The notes: generated by a model not told the origin, from the sequence alone. Shown: positions 42,142 to 53,569, counted from the stretch's first letter. The stretch is 64,000 nucleotides of DNA from NVTR01 sp965237505 (GCA_965237505.1 CBDEFR010000008.1:186001-250000), one strand, 5' to 3'. Numbers and translations: made by a program.

Positions 42142-45093
42142 ATGACCGAACAATCCCCTAATGACGTCTTCCGCGCCAGCAGCTTCCTGCAAGGCCACAA
42201 CGCCGAATATATCGAGCAACTTTACGCCCGATATGCGAGCGACCCGAACGCGGTCGACGAAGCCTGGCAGTCGTTCTTCCGCGAACTCGGCGACAGCGAT
42301 GTGGACGCCAAGCAACAGGCCGCCGGCCCCAGCTGGGCGCGCCCCGATTGGCCACCGATCCCGAACGATGATCTGACCGCGGCGCTTGACGGACAATGGC
42401 CCGCGGAACCGGCCAAAACCGGCGAAAAGATCAAGGCCAAAGCCGCTGAAACCGGCGTGACAGTGTCCGACGACGCCATCAAACGCGCGGTGCTCGACAG
42501 CCTGCGGGCGCTGATGATTATCCGCGCCTACCGGATCCGGGGCCACTTGGTCGCCGATCTCGACCCGCTGGACATGCGCGAGAAAAATCCGCACCCCGAA
42601 CTTGATCCGAAATCCTACGGTTTCAGCGAGACCGATTTGGATCGGCCGATTTTCATCGACAATGTGCTCGGCTTGCAGGTCGCCTCGATGCGCCAGATCG
42701 TTGGCATCGTCAAACGCACATACTGCGGCACTTTCGCCCTGCAATACATGCATATTTCCAACCCGGATGAAGCGCGCTGGCTGAGCGAGCGCATTGAAGG
42801 CTTCGGCAAGGAGGTTGGCTTTACCCGCGAAGGCCGCAAGGCGATTCTGAAAAAGTTGGTCGAGGCCGAAGGTTTCGAAAAGTTCCTGCATGTCAAATAC
42901 ATGGGCACCAAACGCTTCGGCCTTGACGGCGCCGAAAGCGTGATCCCGGCGATGGAACAGATCATCAAACGCGGCGGCGCGCTGGGCATGTGCGACGTGA
43001 TCATCGGCATGCCGCACCGTGGCCGTCTGTCGGTGCTGGCCAACGTGATGGCCAAGCCCTACCACGCCATCTTCAACGAATTTCAGGGCGGCAGCTACAA
43101 ACCCGAAGACGTCGGCGGCTCGGGTGACGTGAAATACCACCTCGGCGCCAGTTCGGACCGCGAATTTGGCGGCAACACCGTGCACCTGTCGCTGACCGCC
43201 AACCCCAGCCACCTCGAGGCCGTGAACCCCGTGGTCCTGGGCAAGGCGCGGGCCAAGCAGCAGCAACTCAGTGACGAGGACCGCGATCAGGTGCTGCCGA
43301 TCCTGTTGCACGGCGATGCGGCTTTTGCCGGTCAGGGCGTGATCGCCGAATGTTTCGGCCTGTCGGGCCTGTCCGGGCACAAGACCGGCGGCACCATGCA
43401 TATCATCATCAACAACCAGATCGGCTTTACCACCGCGCCGCATTTTTCGCGCTCATCCCCCTACCCGACCGACATCGCCCTGATGGTCGAAGCGCCAATC
43501 TTCCACGTCAACGGCGACGATCCCGAAGCCGTGGTCCACGCCGCCCGTGTCGCCACCGAGTTCCGGCAAAAATTCCACAAGGACGTGGTGATCGACATCT
43601 TCTGTTACCGCCGCTTCGGCCATAACGAGGGTGATGAACCGATGTTCACCAACCCGATCATGTACAAGCGCATCAAAAAGCACAAAACCACGCTGCAGAT
43701 CTACACCGAGCGGCTGGTGTGCGACGGCCTGATCCCGGAAGGCGAGATCGAGGACATGAAGGCCGCCTTTCAGGCCCGCCTGAACGACGAATTCGAAACC
43801 GGAAAGAATTATAAACCCAACAAGGCCGACTGGCTTGACGGGCGCTGGTCGCATCTGGACGAACTGGGTGAAACCTACCAGCGCGGCCGCACCGCGATCA
43901 CCCCGAATACCTTGGCCCAGCTTGGCAAGTCGCTCACCCGGCTGCCGTACGAATTCCCGGCCCACAAGACGCTCACGCGATTGCTGCAAGCCAAGGCCAG
44001 CATGTTCGAATCCGGCACCGGCTTTGACTGGGCCACCGGCGAAGCGCTGGCCTTTGGTTCGCTACTGACCGAAGGTTACCCGGTGCGGCTGTCAGGCCAG
44101 GACAGCATGCGCGGCACTTTTAGCCACCGTCATTCCGCTTACATCAACCAGGATACCGAAGAACGGTATTACCCGCTCGACAACATCCGCGGCGGTCAGG
44201 CACGCTTTGAGGTGATCGACTCGATGCTCAGCGAATACGCGGTGCTCGGATTTGAATACGGCTACAGCCTTGCCGAACCCAATGCGTTGGTGCTGTGGGA
44301 AGCGCAATTTGGCGATTTTGCCAACGGCGCCCAGATCATGATCGATCAGTTTGTATCTTCCGGCGAAGCGAAATGGCTGCGCATGTCGGGCCTAGTGCTG
44401 CTGCTGCCACACGGCTACGAAGGACAAGGCCCCGAGCACAGTTCCGCCCGGCTCGAACGCTTCTTGCAAATGTGTGGCGGCGACAACTGGATCGTGGCCA
44501 ATTGCACGACCCCGGCCAACTATTTCCACATCCTGCGCCGCCAGCTGCACCGCAGTTACCGCAAGCCGCTGGTCATGATGTCGCCAAAATCGTTGCTGCG
44601 CCACAAATTTGCGGTGTCCTGCGCCGAAGATTTCACCACCGGATCCAGTTTTCACCGGGTATTGTGGGACGACGCCCAAAAGGGCAATTCGGACACCAAA
44701 CTTGTAACGGACAAGAAAATCAAGCGCGTCGTCATGTGTTCCGGCAAAGTGTATTTCGACCTGCTGGCCGAACGCGATGCGCGCGGCCTCAAGGACGTAT
44801 ACCTGATGCGGATCGAACAGTTCTACCCGTTCCCGGCGCATTCCATGGTCAATGAATTGGGCCGTTTTAAGCAGGCCGAAGTGATCTGGTGCCAGGAAGA
44901 GCCGAAAAACCAGGGCGCATGGAACTTCATCGAGCCCAATATCGAATGGGTGCTGAACCGCATCAAGGCCAAGGCCAGCCGCCCTGCCTATATTGGGCGC
45001 ACCGCCTCCGCATCGTCGGCCACCGGCCTTAGCAGCGAACACAAATCACAGCAAAGCGCGCTGATCGATGCCGCTCTGTCAATCGAAGGGTAA
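42142..45093 (+). CDS. sucA: 2-Oxoglutarate dehydrogenase E1 component
   Basis: A 983-residue thiamine-diphosphate E1 that decarboxylates 2-oxoglutarate and transfers the succinyl group to SucB. The N-terminus has the E2-binding type sequence (SFLQGHNAEYIEQLYARYAS). The TPP region includes VIIGMPHRGRLSVLANVMAK, GDAAFAGQGVIAECFGLSGL and YRRFGHNEGDEPMFTNPIMY. Full length. It follows sucD by 51 bp and is followed 6 bp later by sucB. Confidence 0.97.
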   Translation: MTEQSPNDVFRASSFLQGHNAEYIEQLYARYASDPNAVDEAWQSFFRELGDSDVDAKQQAAGPSWARPDWPPIPNDDLTAALDGQWPAEPAKTGEKIKAKAAETGVTVSDDAIKRAVLDSLRALMIIRAYRIRGHLVADLDPLDMREKNPHPELDPKSYGFSETDLDRPIFIDNVLGLQVASMRQIVGIVKRTYCGTFALQYMHISNPDEARWLSERIEGFGKEVGFTREGRKAILKKLVEAEGFEKFLHVKYMGTKRFGLDGAESVIPAMEQIIKRGGALGMCDVIIGMPHRGRLSVLANVMAKPYHAIFNEFQGGSYKPEDVGGSGDVKYHLGASSDREFGGNTVHLSLTANPSHLEAVNPVVLGKARAKQQQLSDEDRDQVLPILLHGDAAFAGQGVIAECFGLSGLSGHKTGGTMHIIINNQIGFTTAPHFSRSSPYPTDIALMVEAPIFHVNGDDPEAVVHAARVATEFRQKFHKDVVIDIFCYRRFGHNEGDEPMFTNPIMYKRIKKHKTTLQIYTERLVCDGLIPEGEIEDMKAAFQARLNDEFETGKNYKPNKADWLDGRWSHLDELGETYQRGRTAITPNTLAQLGKSLTRLPYEFPAHKTLTRLLQAKASMFESGTGFDWATGEALAFGSLLTEGYPVRLSGQDSMRGTFSHRHSAYINQDTEERYYPLDNIRGGQARFEVIDSMLSEYAVLGFEYGYSLAEPNALVLWEAQFGDFANGAQIMIDQFVSSGEAKWLRMSGLVLLLPHGYEGQGPEHSSARLERFLQMCGGDNWIVANCTTPANYFHILRRQLHRSYRKPLVMMSPKSLLRHKFAVSCAEDFTTGSSFHRVLWDDAQKGNSDTKLVTDKKIKRVVMCSGKVYFDLLAERDARGLKDVYLMRIEQFYPFPAHSMVNELGRFKQAEVIWCQEEPKNQGAWNFIEPNIEWVLNRIKAKASRPAYIGRTASASSATGLSSEHKSQQSALIDAALSIEG

Positions 45094-45099
45094 CTGACC

Positions 45100-46344
<1,245 letters not shown>

Positions 46345-46379
46345 AAATTTCTAATCCATTCTCGGTGAAGGAGTCTCCA

Positions 46380-46574
46380 ATGGTCTGGTCACTCTCACCG
46401 GAAAAGTGCAAGCCCGTAGGGCGCGCATTCATGCGCACCATCCCAAACCCACCGTCTCGTCCCGCTCTTGTGGCGAGGCGCCGGGTGTGGATGGCGTTCG
46501 ACAAATCAATTCACCACCACTCAGGTCAGATAAAAACCCAAATACCCCCTCGTAATCGGGTGCAAAAACTATAA
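46380..46574 (+). CDS. Possible small protein between sucB and lpd
   Basis: A 64-codon ORF beginning MVWSLSPEKCKPVGRAFMRT has a good GGTGAAGGAGTCTCCA site. The sequence is proline- and arginine-rich with no recognised family. The 287-bp gap otherwise shows nothing. It may be only a chance ORF in the spacer. Confidence 0.25.
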   Translation: MVWSLSPEKCKPVGRAFMRTIPNPPSRPALVARRRVWMAFDKSIHHHSGQIKTQIPPRNRVQKL

Positions 46575-46631
46575 TAAACCCACGCGCAGACCATTAAAGA
46601 ATTTACAGAAATACCCCGAGGAGACTGCAAA

Positions 46632-48020
46632 ATGGCATCCTATGACGTGATCATCATCGGCAGCGGTCCGGGCGGCTATGTTTGCGCCATCCGCTGTGCC
46701 CAGCTGGGCCTGAAAACCGCCTGCGTCGAGGGCCGCGAAACCCTCGGCGGCACTTGCCTGAACGTCGGTTGCATCCCCTCCAAGGCGCTGCTGCACGCAA
46801 CTCATATGCTGCACGAGGCCGAGCACAATTTCACCAGGATGGGCCTCAAGGGCAAAAGCCCGTCGATCGACTGGAAAGCGATGCTCGCCTACAAGGATGA
46901 TACCATCGCACAGAACACCAAAGGTATTGAATTCCTGTTTAAAAAGAACAAGATAGACTGGTTGCGTGGCTGGGGATCAATCCCCGCCACAGGCCAGGTC
47001 AAGGTCGGGGATGAGGTGCACGAGGCGAAGAATATCGTCATCGCCACCGGTTCTGACGCCGCCTCTTTGTCCGGCGTTACGGTCGATGAAAAGATCGTCG
47101 TCACCTCCACCGGGGCGCTGGTCTTGTCCAAGGTCCCAAAGAAAATGGTGGTCATCGGCGCTGGTGTCATCGGCCTTGAAATGGGCTCGGTCTACGCCCG
47201 TCTGGGCACCGAAGTGACGGTCGTCGAATACCTCGACGCCATTACTCCAGGCATGGATTCCGACGTCCAGAGAACCTTGCAGAGAATTCTTAAGAAACAA
47301 CGCCTTACCTTTATCATGGGCGCAGCCGTCCAGGGTGTAACCGCCACCAAAACCAAAGCCAAAGTCACCTACAAACTAAGGAAAACCGATGCCGAGACGA
47401 CGCTGGACACCGACATCGTTCTGCTCGCCACCGGCCGCAAACCCTTCACCGACGGCCTCGGTCTGGGGCCGCTCGGCGTAGAAATTTCACAGCATGGCCA
47501 GATCGTCACAAATGCCCACTGGGCCACCAACATCAGCGGCATCTTCGCCATCGGTGACGCCATCGATGGCCCGATGCTGGCGCACAAGGCCGAAGACGAG
47601 GGCATCGCCGTCGCCGAAGGCTTCGCCGGCAAGAAAGGCCATGTGAATTATGGCGTTATCCCCGGCGTGATCTATACCAGCCCAGAGGTTGCCAGCGTCG
47701 GCGCCATCGAACAAGACCTCAAGAAAGAGGGCCGCGCCTACACGGTTGGCAAGTTTTCATTCATGGGCAACGGCCGCGCCAAGGCGGTGTTTCAAGCTGA
47801 CGGTTTCGTCAAAATCCTCGCCGACAAAGACACCGACCGCATCCTCGGCGCCCACATCATCGGCCCGTTCGCGAGCGAACTGATCCACGAGATTTGCGTG
47901 GCGATGGAGTTTGGCGCATCGGCCCAGGATCTGGCCCTCACCACCCACGCTCATCCAACATTTTCCGAAGCCGTCCGCGAAGCCGCGCTCGCCTGCGGGG
48001 ACGGCGCAATTCACGCATAA
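46632..48020 (+). CDS. lpd: Dihydrolipoamide dehydrogenase (E3)
   Basis: A 462-residue FAD disulfide oxidoreductase that reoxidises the lipoyl group of SucB with NAD+. FAD fold VIIIGSGPGGYVCAIRCAQ; redox-active cysteines in GGTCLNVGCIPSKALLH; NAD fold MVVIGAGVIGLEMGSVYARL; C-terminal His/Glu in TTHAHPTFSEAVREAAL. Full length. AGGAG lies before the ATG. It closes the suc operon. Confidence 0.97.
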   Translation: MASYDVIIIGSGPGGYVCAIRCAQLGLKTACVEGRETLGGTCLNVGCIPSKALLHATHMLHEAEHNFTRMGLKGKSPSIDWKAMLAYKDDTIAQNTKGIEFLFKKNKIDWLRGWGSIPATGQVKVGDEVHEAKNIVIATGSDAASLSGVTVDEKIVVTSTGALVLSKVPKKMVVIGAGVIGLEMGSVYARLGTEVTVVEYLDAITPGMDSDVQRTLQRILKKQRLTFIMGAAVQGVTATKTKAKVTYKLRKTDAETTLDTDIVLLATGRKPFTDGLGLGPLGVEISQHGQIVTNAHWATNISGIFAIGDAIDGPMLAHKAEDEGIAVAEGFAGKKGHVNYGVIPGVIYTSPEVASVGAIEQDLKKEGRAYTVGKFSFMGNGRAKAVFQADGFVKILADKDTDRILGAHIIGPFASELIHEICVAMEFGASAQDLALTTHAHPTFSEAVREAALACGDGAIHA

Positions 48021-48044
48021 AATCAACACCCTGCCAGATTCCAA

Positions 48045-48125
48045 TTGGCAAAAATATCCTCGGGGGTGAATGGCCCCGGGCCTGACCCGGGGACAGAGGG
48101 GGCGGACAGCCCCCAAACCGGTCGG
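48045..48125. repeat. Intergenic GCAAAAATATCC motif with GC-rich hairpin
   Basis: TTGGCAAAAATATCCTCGGG followed by GGCCCCGGGCCTGACCCGGG, where CCGGG and CCCGG arms can pair. It lies after lpd and before the convergent GntR gene, so it may act as a terminator in both directions. Confidence 0.45.
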
Positions 48126-48143
48126 ACCCGCAGGGTCCGATCC

Positions 48144-48794
48144 CTACCCTACCAGCATCCGCAGCCCTTGCGTCACATCGGCGCGCACCGCGAGGCGCAA
48201 TCCGGGCTCGTCCCCGGCCCGCAACGCCGCGACGATGGCGCGATGATGGCCGGGCACCTCGGTGCGCCGCAGCCGCGCATAAAGCGCCCGCATGGTCGGC
48301 CCCAACTGCAGCCAGACGGTTTCCGCCATCGCCAGCATCGCCGGTGCCTGGGCGCGCAAGTAAAGCGTGCGGTGAAATTCCAGATTGGTGCGGATATAGG
48401 CCACCGCATCGCCCTTGGCGATGACCTCGGATATCGCGCCATTGATCGCCTGCAACCGGTCATTCAACGCCATGTGCGCACGCGGCAGTGCGCGGCTGGC
48501 AAGCTCCGGCTCAAGCAGGGCCCGCACTGATGCAAGCTCTTCAATTCGCTCGTTACTCAGCTCAGGCGTCGATACCCGGCCCGATGCCGAAAGGCTCAGC
48601 GCGCCTTCTGCCACCAGGCGGCGAACGGCTTCGCGCGCTGGCGTCATCGAGACATCATGCTGGCGCCCGATGCCGCGCAAAGTCAGCGCATGACCCGGTG
48701 CCAGTTCGCCGTGCATGATCTGGACCCGCAACGCCCTGTACACCCGCTCGTGCGCGCGCAATGTTGCGTCAGAGGGGCGGGGCTGGATCAGCAT
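48144..48794 (-). CDS. GntR-family (FCD) transcriptional regulator
   Basis: 216 residues. N-terminal winged helix with YRALRVQIMHGELAPGHALT and DVSMTPAREAVRRLVAEGAL, then an all-helical FCD ligand domain with metal-type residues (NLEFHRTLYLRA and HHRAIVAALRAGDEPGLRL). FadR/PdhR-type members sense organic acids. TTGTGATCACAC lies 8 bp before its start and twice before sucC, which suggests autoregulation and control of the suc genes. A function like AkgR of Rhodobacter is possible but not shown. Confidence 0.88.
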   Translation of the reverse strand: MLIQPRPSDATLRAHERVYRALRVQIMHGELAPGHALTLRGIGRQHDVSMTPAREAVRRLVAEGALSLSASGRVSTPELSNERIEELASVRALLEPELASRALPRAHMALNDRLQAINGAISEVIAKGDAVAYIRTNLEFHRTLYLRAQAPAMLAMAETVWLQLGPTMRALYARLRRTEVPGHHRAIVAALRAGDEPGLRLAVRADVTQGLRMLVG

Positions 48795-48800
48795 GGGCCA

Positions 48801-48812
48801 TTGTGATCACAC
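48801..48812. promoter_or_regulatory. TGTGATCACA operator at the GntR gene
   Basis: TTGTGATCACAC directly upstream of the regulator start, identical to the arms of the sucC operator pair at 38500. A site this close to the start would block transcription, so negative autoregulation is likely. Confidence 0.6.
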
Positions 48813-48825
48813 GGACCGCGCGCGG

Positions 48826-49515
48826 TCAATTACCGAAACGGTAGGCATGTAGCCGATGGCCGTTTTGGCGCAGCCATTTGCGCGGTTCGCCATAGGCCGG
48901 AAACAGCCGTTCAACAACCTTCCAGTAGGCCGACGAATGGTTCATCTCAGCCAAATGCGCGACCTCGTGGGCAGCGACATAATCCAGCACCTCGGCCCGC
49001 GCCATGACCAGCCGCCAGGAAAACATCAGGTTGCCCTGCATCGTGCATGATCCCCACCTGGACCGGGTATCGCGCAAGGTAATTCTGCCATATTCCAGCC
49101 CAAGCAACGCGGCATGGCGATCACAGACATTCGTCAGGCGTTGCCGGGCGATGACCTTCAGAAAGGCGGCAATGCGAACCGCGGCGCGCGCCGGATCGCC
49201 CGCAACCAGAATTTTCCCGTCCGAAAAATGCGTCGCCTTCGACCGGGCCGCGACCAGTTCAACTTGATTGCCGTCGAACATCACCTGGCCACCGATCCGC
49301 GGCACGATTTCGGCGGATTTGCGCGTCAGTTGCCGCCTGATCCAGGCCTCTTTTTCGCGCGCGAATGCCATCGCCTCGGACTGCGAGCTCCAGCGTGGCA
49401 ACGACAAGGTCACGCGGCCGTCGATGCGCGACACCCGCAGCGAAAGCCGGCGCGCGCGCACGTTGCGCCGCAGCGTTACGTCAACTGCAGGGTCGCCAGC
49501 CAGAACCAATTTCGC
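48826..49515 (-). CDS. YgjP-like (DUF45) zinc metallopeptidase
   Basis: About 229 residues. The zinc motif HEVAH lies in DYVAAHEVAHLAEMNHSSAY, with the third ligand region downstream (WKVVERLFPAYGEPRKWLRQ), as in the YgjP/M48-like family. The preceding RDTRSRWGSCTMQGNLMFSW is a typical DUF45 signature. Likely cytoplasmic. The start MAKLVLAGDPAVDVTLRRNV at 49515 is preferred over an in-frame start 12 codons upstream. Substrate unknown. Confidence 0.85.
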   Translation of the reverse strand, partial: AKLVLAGDPAVDVTLRRNVRARRLSLRVSRIDGRVTLSLPRWSSQSEAMAFAREKEAWIRRQLTRKSAEIVPRIGGQVMFDGNQVELVAARSKATHFSDGKILVAGDPARAAVRIAAFLKVIARQRLTNVCDRHAALLGLEYGRITLRDTRSRWGSCTMQGNLMFSWRLVMARAEVLDYVAAHEVAHLAEMNHSSAYWKVVERLFPAYGEPRKWLRQNGHRLHAYRFGN

Positions 49516-49682
49516 CATGAATATCTCGATATTTGCCTGTGCTGAAAGCATAAACCGGAATCCACTGCAACTGCCAGCCTGACGCGCAATTCGCGCATTG
49601 GATCAAAAGCCTTTGACACCCTTGAATTGATGTGGCAGAGGCATCAAATCTCGGAAAATCCAGGACGTTGAAAGGGGTTCAC

Positions 49683-49994
49683 ATGCCCAAAGAAGACTGG
49701 GGCGTAAAGCGTATCTGCCCGACCACCGGACGGCGGTTTTATGACCTCAACAAGACCCCGATTGTCAGCCCTTATACCGGCGAGACCATGACGCTTGACG
49801 CGAACACCCGGACCCTGGTTTCTGTCGTTGAAAAGCCCAAGAAAAAAGAAGAGGAGCCCGCCGTCAAAGAGGAGAACACCGATCTGTTGGACGATGCTGA
49901 TGACGTCGATGCGGATCTGCTGGACGGCGCGGATGACGACGGTGTCACGTTGGACGAGATTGCCGATGTGGCGTCGGATGACAACGAAAGCTGA
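49683..49994 (+). CDS. TIGR02300 / FYDLN acid-domain protein
   Basis: A 103-residue protein starting MPKEDWGVKRICPTTGRRFY, with DLNKTPIVSPYTGE, the hallmark of TIGR02300. The C-terminal half is a very acidic, repetitive tail (aspartate-rich, DLLDDADDVDADLLDGADDD). It is common in alphaproteobacteria and its function is not known. AAAGGGG precedes the ATG. It lies upstream of a tRNA gene. Confidence 0.88.
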   Translation: MPKEDWGVKRICPTTGRRFYDLNKTPIVSPYTGETMTLDANTRTLVSVVEKPKKKEEEPAVKEENTDLLDDADDVDADLLDGADDDGVTLDEIADVASDDNES

Positions 49995-50081
49995 CCGGAT
50001 GTTTCGCTATTATTGACTTGAACTGAATCCGGCGCTTCCGTAGATTATCCGGGCGGTCGCAAATGTTGCCCGCACCTGGAT

Positions 50082-50157
<76 letters not shown>

Positions 50158-50184
50158 AATTTCGACCCTGACATTTTGACACTA

Positions 50185-50380
50185 AACCGATATAGCCCTT
50201 TTCCAGCACCGCGACATTGGTCAGTCCGTGCTTGCGCGCCAGGTAATAGGCCGTCGCCAAGCCATGCCCGCCACCGCCGATGATAATGATGTCGTATTCG
50301 GCCTTGGGCTCGGGATCGCGCCAGATCGGGGCCCAGCCTTCGTTGCCGGTCAGGCCCTGGGTGAGTATCTTTAACTGATA
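50185..50380 (-). pseudogene. soxB: Sarcosine oxidase beta subunit relic (N-terminal part)
   Basis: The minus strand reads LTQGLTGNEGWAPIWRDPEP, KAEYDIIIIGGGGHGLATAY and YLARKHGLTNVAVLEKGYIG, the N-terminus of SoxB with its GxGGHG FAD fold. It is cut at its 5' side by IS1380 (50383) and ends about 30 bp from the 3' end of tRNA-Ala. The rest of the gene is absent. Confidence 0.85.
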
Positions 50381-50382
50381 TT

Positions 50383-52032
50383 CCCCAAGTAGCTTGGGCT
50401 TTGAGGTAATTTAGCCGCGTTTGGCTGTTTTCGCAAGGTTGTCGCTGGTTGCCTTGGTCAGTCGAGCGTGACTTTGATGTTTTGGTCTGTGTTCTGGGCC
50501 TCTGTACCTGTTTTTTGCCCCTGTCGCGCCGTATCGTCGATTTCTGGACACATCTACTTTGCCGCTTTTGTTGAGGTATTGCGGCGATGGCGCTCATGCG
50601 GGACATGGAGGTGCGCGTAGGCGCTGAATGGCTTTGAGGATGCCCTGGAAAAGGGAGCCACTGATAGCAACCTCAGCCAGTTGGAAGGTGATGGCACGGG
50701 CGTGTCGAACAACTCTTGCGCCGGTTTTGATAAGCCGGGTCTGCAAACTGGTGAGTGACCAGTCGGCCACCTCCTCGGGCAGTTCTACGCCCTGCAAGAA
50801 GATGCCAAGGTTATAGGCCAGTGCGTGAAGCTGAAGCCGCACCTCGTTGTTGGCAAAGCGTTTGCAGGACAGTCGCGTCCAGGTGATGGCCTGCTTGCCC
50901 TCCTTGATGTGTTGCTCTGCCGTGCCCCGCTGGTTGTAGAAGCGGACAACCTCCTCTGGCTCCATCGGCAGGTTGGTCACGATGAAACCCAAACGGGGAA
51001 ACAACTCGTCCGGATGCCACTCGATTTTGGCGACCACCCGGCGCGGCTTATCCCAGCTTTGGGCCTGATACTCGAACTCTTCATAGAAGCGTTTGACCTT
51101 GGTCTTTGACGGTCGCCCCACTGGGCGGGTGAGACGATGCGCGATGCGACTTTCCAACACAGCGTTCTTCTTCAGGCGGACAGCATAATAATATTCCGCC
51201 GCTTCAAGGTCTTTGTACAGCTCCGGGATGGCAAAGGCGGCATCCGCCCTAAAGAACCGCATCAGGTCTCGCTTTGCATAGCGGGCGATGACGGGAGCCA
51301 GAAGCGCTTTCCATCCATCGGCACTATGGACGTTGCCATGGCGCAGGACGCTGCGCTCCAGATGACCAAACTGGTTGAAGATGAAGAGCGGATGATAACA
51401 CATGCAGCCGAAGTGCCCGTTCCATGCGGTTCCTTCCTGTGCCCCGTGGGTCGGGCTGACAGAACTGTCCATGTCCAGTGTGATGTACTTCAGCCCTTTG
51501 CGGTCATGCACCGCGTCAATCCACTGTCCCGACAGATCAGAAAGTGCCGCGCGATTATCATTCACTGCCAGAACCTCAGTCTCAAACCGCCCCATCTGGC
51601 TCGCGGATGCTGCCTGTTCATCAACAGCCCGTCCGCCCACAATCTGGCGCATCACCGGATCGAGCGCTAAACGCTCCGCGTCATTGACGTCCTCGTAGCC
51701 AGCAAGGCGACCAAAGACAGACTGACGCAAAAGCCCGACAAGGGTGTGAACGCAATTGCGGCCCTTGCGCACGTCCTTGAGAAGACCGCCAGCCATATCG
51801 TGCAGGCTGAGCACTTCATCCAATTCCCGATACAGCAGCAACCCGCCGTCAGAACTGATCTTGGAACCGTGGAACTCAAGCCGTACCCGACGGTCAAAAC
51901 CCAGTCTGACACCACCTGATTTGCCCGCACCCTCTGGGTGATCCATGATCTACAACCTTCCGCCACATTAACCTGCTGTAATATAACACAAATACGGGCT
52001 TGAATGAAAACAAATCCGTCAGCTACTTGGGG
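50383..52032 (-). mobile_element. IS1380-family element
   Basis: A 1650-bp element with inverted ends CCCCAAGTAGCT at 50383 and its complement ending at 52032. The inverted match extends outward by ATT. No 4-5 bp target duplication is visible, so flanking DNA may have been rearranged. It holds one intact transposase gene. Confidence 0.9.
50594..51946 (-). CDS. IS1380-family transposase
   Basis: A 450-residue IS4-superfamily DDE transposase. It begins MDHPEGAGKSGGVRLGFDRR and has ISSDGGLLLYRELDEVLSLH (IS1380 N-terminal signature), ITLDMDSSVSPTHGAQEGTA (first Asp), FFRADAAFAIPELY (second Asp), and YNQRGTAEQHIKEGKQAITW (Glu). Full length and uninterrupted. Confidence 0.94.
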   Translation of the reverse strand: MDHPEGAGKSGGVRLGFDRRVRLEFHGSKISSDGGLLLYRELDEVLSLHDMAGGLLKDVRKGRNCVHTLVGLLRQSVFGRLAGYEDVNDAERLALDPVMRQIVGGRAVDEQAASASQMGRFETEVLAVNDNRAALSDLSGQWIDAVHDRKGLKYITLDMDSSVSPTHGAQEGTAWNGHFGCMCYHPLFIFNQFGHLERSVLRHGNVHSADGWKALLAPVIARYAKRDLMRFFRADAAFAIPELYKDLEAAEYYYAVRLKKNAVLESRIAHRLTRPVGRPSKTKVKRFYEEFEYQAQSWDKPRRVVAKIEWHPDELFPRLGFIVTNLPMEPEEVVRFYNQRGTAEQHIKEGKQAITWTRLSCKRFANNEVRLQLHALAYNLGIFLQGVELPEEVADWSLTSLQTRLIKTGARVVRHARAITFQLAEVAISGSLFQGILKAIQRLRAPPCPA

Positions 52033-52413
52033 AATGCGGGCTAAACAATATAGCTTGACTCAGGATTTTCTGTTTTAACGGGTGCAACGCCGTCGCGAAA
52101 ATATTCTTTGGAAAATGCAATCGACAGAACCTTGATTGCCGCAGTGTATGAGGTCCTTGTTCCTGACATGTGAAACACTCTCGTTTTGAATTGAAAAATG
52201 CCCATCAAATTGGCGAGACACCAATTCCATTCCTTGGCCAGCGACGTCAAAACCGCCACCAAGTTGGAAGCTGGCGCGTTGACGTCATCTTCACGATCTG
52301 CCCGCCGGCTCGCGAATCCATCATCCCGATGGATCGGCGACCGATCATGCACTAACATTCAAACTTAAGAAATAGATTGGGGCCGCGCAGTGTTTCCTGA
52401 TGCCCGTCTTATA
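52033..52413. other. Unassigned segment between IS1380 and IS630 copy 4
   Basis: No convincing gene. A 42-codon minus-strand ORF (52041-52169, MSGTRTSYTAAIKVLSIAFS) ends near the IS1380 border and could be a cut gene start, but it lacks a good ribosome site. Confidence 0.3.
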
Positions 52414-53569
52414 CCAACGGCCCTAGTCGTTGACCGTTTTGGCCCATTGTCTGGTAGTGATTGACGTGATTGCGGTTTTGTCGTTTGCAAAGAAGTTCCA
52501 TGCTTCGCAACACCTGTCGACGATCTGCTCATAATTGTCGAAGACGGATATGGCGAGCTTGTTGGCACGCAGATAAGCCCACACATTTTCCATCGGGTTG
52601 AGTTCAGGGGAATAGGGCGGGAGTTTGAGCAGGGTGATGTTGTCGGGTACCTCCAGCTCTGCCGAACCGTGCCAGCCAGCGCCATCCAGAATGAGAAGGG
52701 CATGTGCGCCCGATGCGACGGTTTTAGCGATCTCGGCGAGATGCGCGCTCATGGCCTGTGTGTCGGCATGTGGCATGATCAGAGCGGCCGCTTCAGCCCG
52801 TTCCGGGCAGACGGCGCCGAAAATGTAGCTCCAGATATAGCGGGTGTCGCGCGGGGCACGGAGGCGTGTTCCACGCTCGGCCCAGATACGGGTGAGCGTG
52901 CCCTGCTGGCCAACCCGCGCTTCATCCTGAAACCATATCTCCAGGGGCTTGCTGCGGGCTGTTTCCGGCAAGGCTGCTTCTACCTCTGCGGCGAAGTTTT
53001 TTTAAAAGCCTCCTGTGCATCCGGGTCGGATTTCGGATGCTGCGGGCGCACCGACAGACGCCGAAAGCCCAGGCTTGCCAATTGTTTGCCAACAGTTCGC
53101 TCATGCATGGTGACGCCGAAGCGCTCTTCGATCTTGCGTTTCAGATCAATGCGCCGCCAGCGCACAACCCCATCGGTTTCGGGGTCGGGACCCGCCCGAA
53201 CCATTTCCGCCAACTCCTCCTTCTGTGCCGCGCTCAGCAGACAGGGTGGATCCGGCGGGCGACGGTTGAACAGGCCCGACACGCCCTCCGCATTGTAACG
53301 GTGGGCCCAATCCCGCAGCGTCTGCCGATCCATGCCGCAGTTTTCTGCCGCCGTCTTGCGGTCAACCCCATCCAGAACCAGGGCAATCGCCAACACCCGT
53401 CGCGCCGCTTTCCCATCCCGGCACCGCGCCGCTTCCTGGCGAAGCTCGCCTGCGGACTTGTCTTTTCGCGTAATCCTTACTGCCATCAAAGCCTCCCTTG
53501 CCTTGATGCCACTGAATCAGATCACGCCGCTCGTGGGAATCCCCTTGAGTCAAATCTGGGGGCCGTTGG
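52414..53569 (-). mobile_element. IS630-family element, copy 4 (intact)
   Basis: 1156 bp, with the same ends as the other copies, TA next to each end and TTA outside on both sides. The seven-T run is intact at 52997-53003. It lies about 45 bp upstream of the first glycosyltransferase gene. Confidence 0.94.
52423..53489 (-). CDS. IS630 transposase by programmed -1 frameshift (copy 4)
   Basis: Two overlapping frames, helix-turn-helix half from 53489 and DDE half to 52423, join by a -1 slip on seven A residues (complement of 52997-53003) into about 355 residues. The catalytic blocks are IWFQDEARVGQ, LILDGAGWH and SPELNPMENVWAYLR, all intact. Of the four copies, this is the one with no visible defect and so the likeliest source of activity. 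Confidence 0.88.

Noticed and set aside
41374..43443. A 689-codon open frame on the minus strand
   Set aside because: It is antisense to sucD and sucA, whose motifs and start sites are clear; long antisense frames are expected in GC-rich coding DNA.
50383..52032. Search for an IS1380 target duplication
   Set aside because: The flanks (GATATT and AATGCG) do not give a matching 4-5 bp repeat; the element is called from its inverted ends and transposase alone.
52041..52169. 42-codon minus-strand ORF between IS1380 and IS630 copy 4
   Set aside because: No ribosome site, no recognised motif and a position against an IS border; kept only as part of an unassigned segment.
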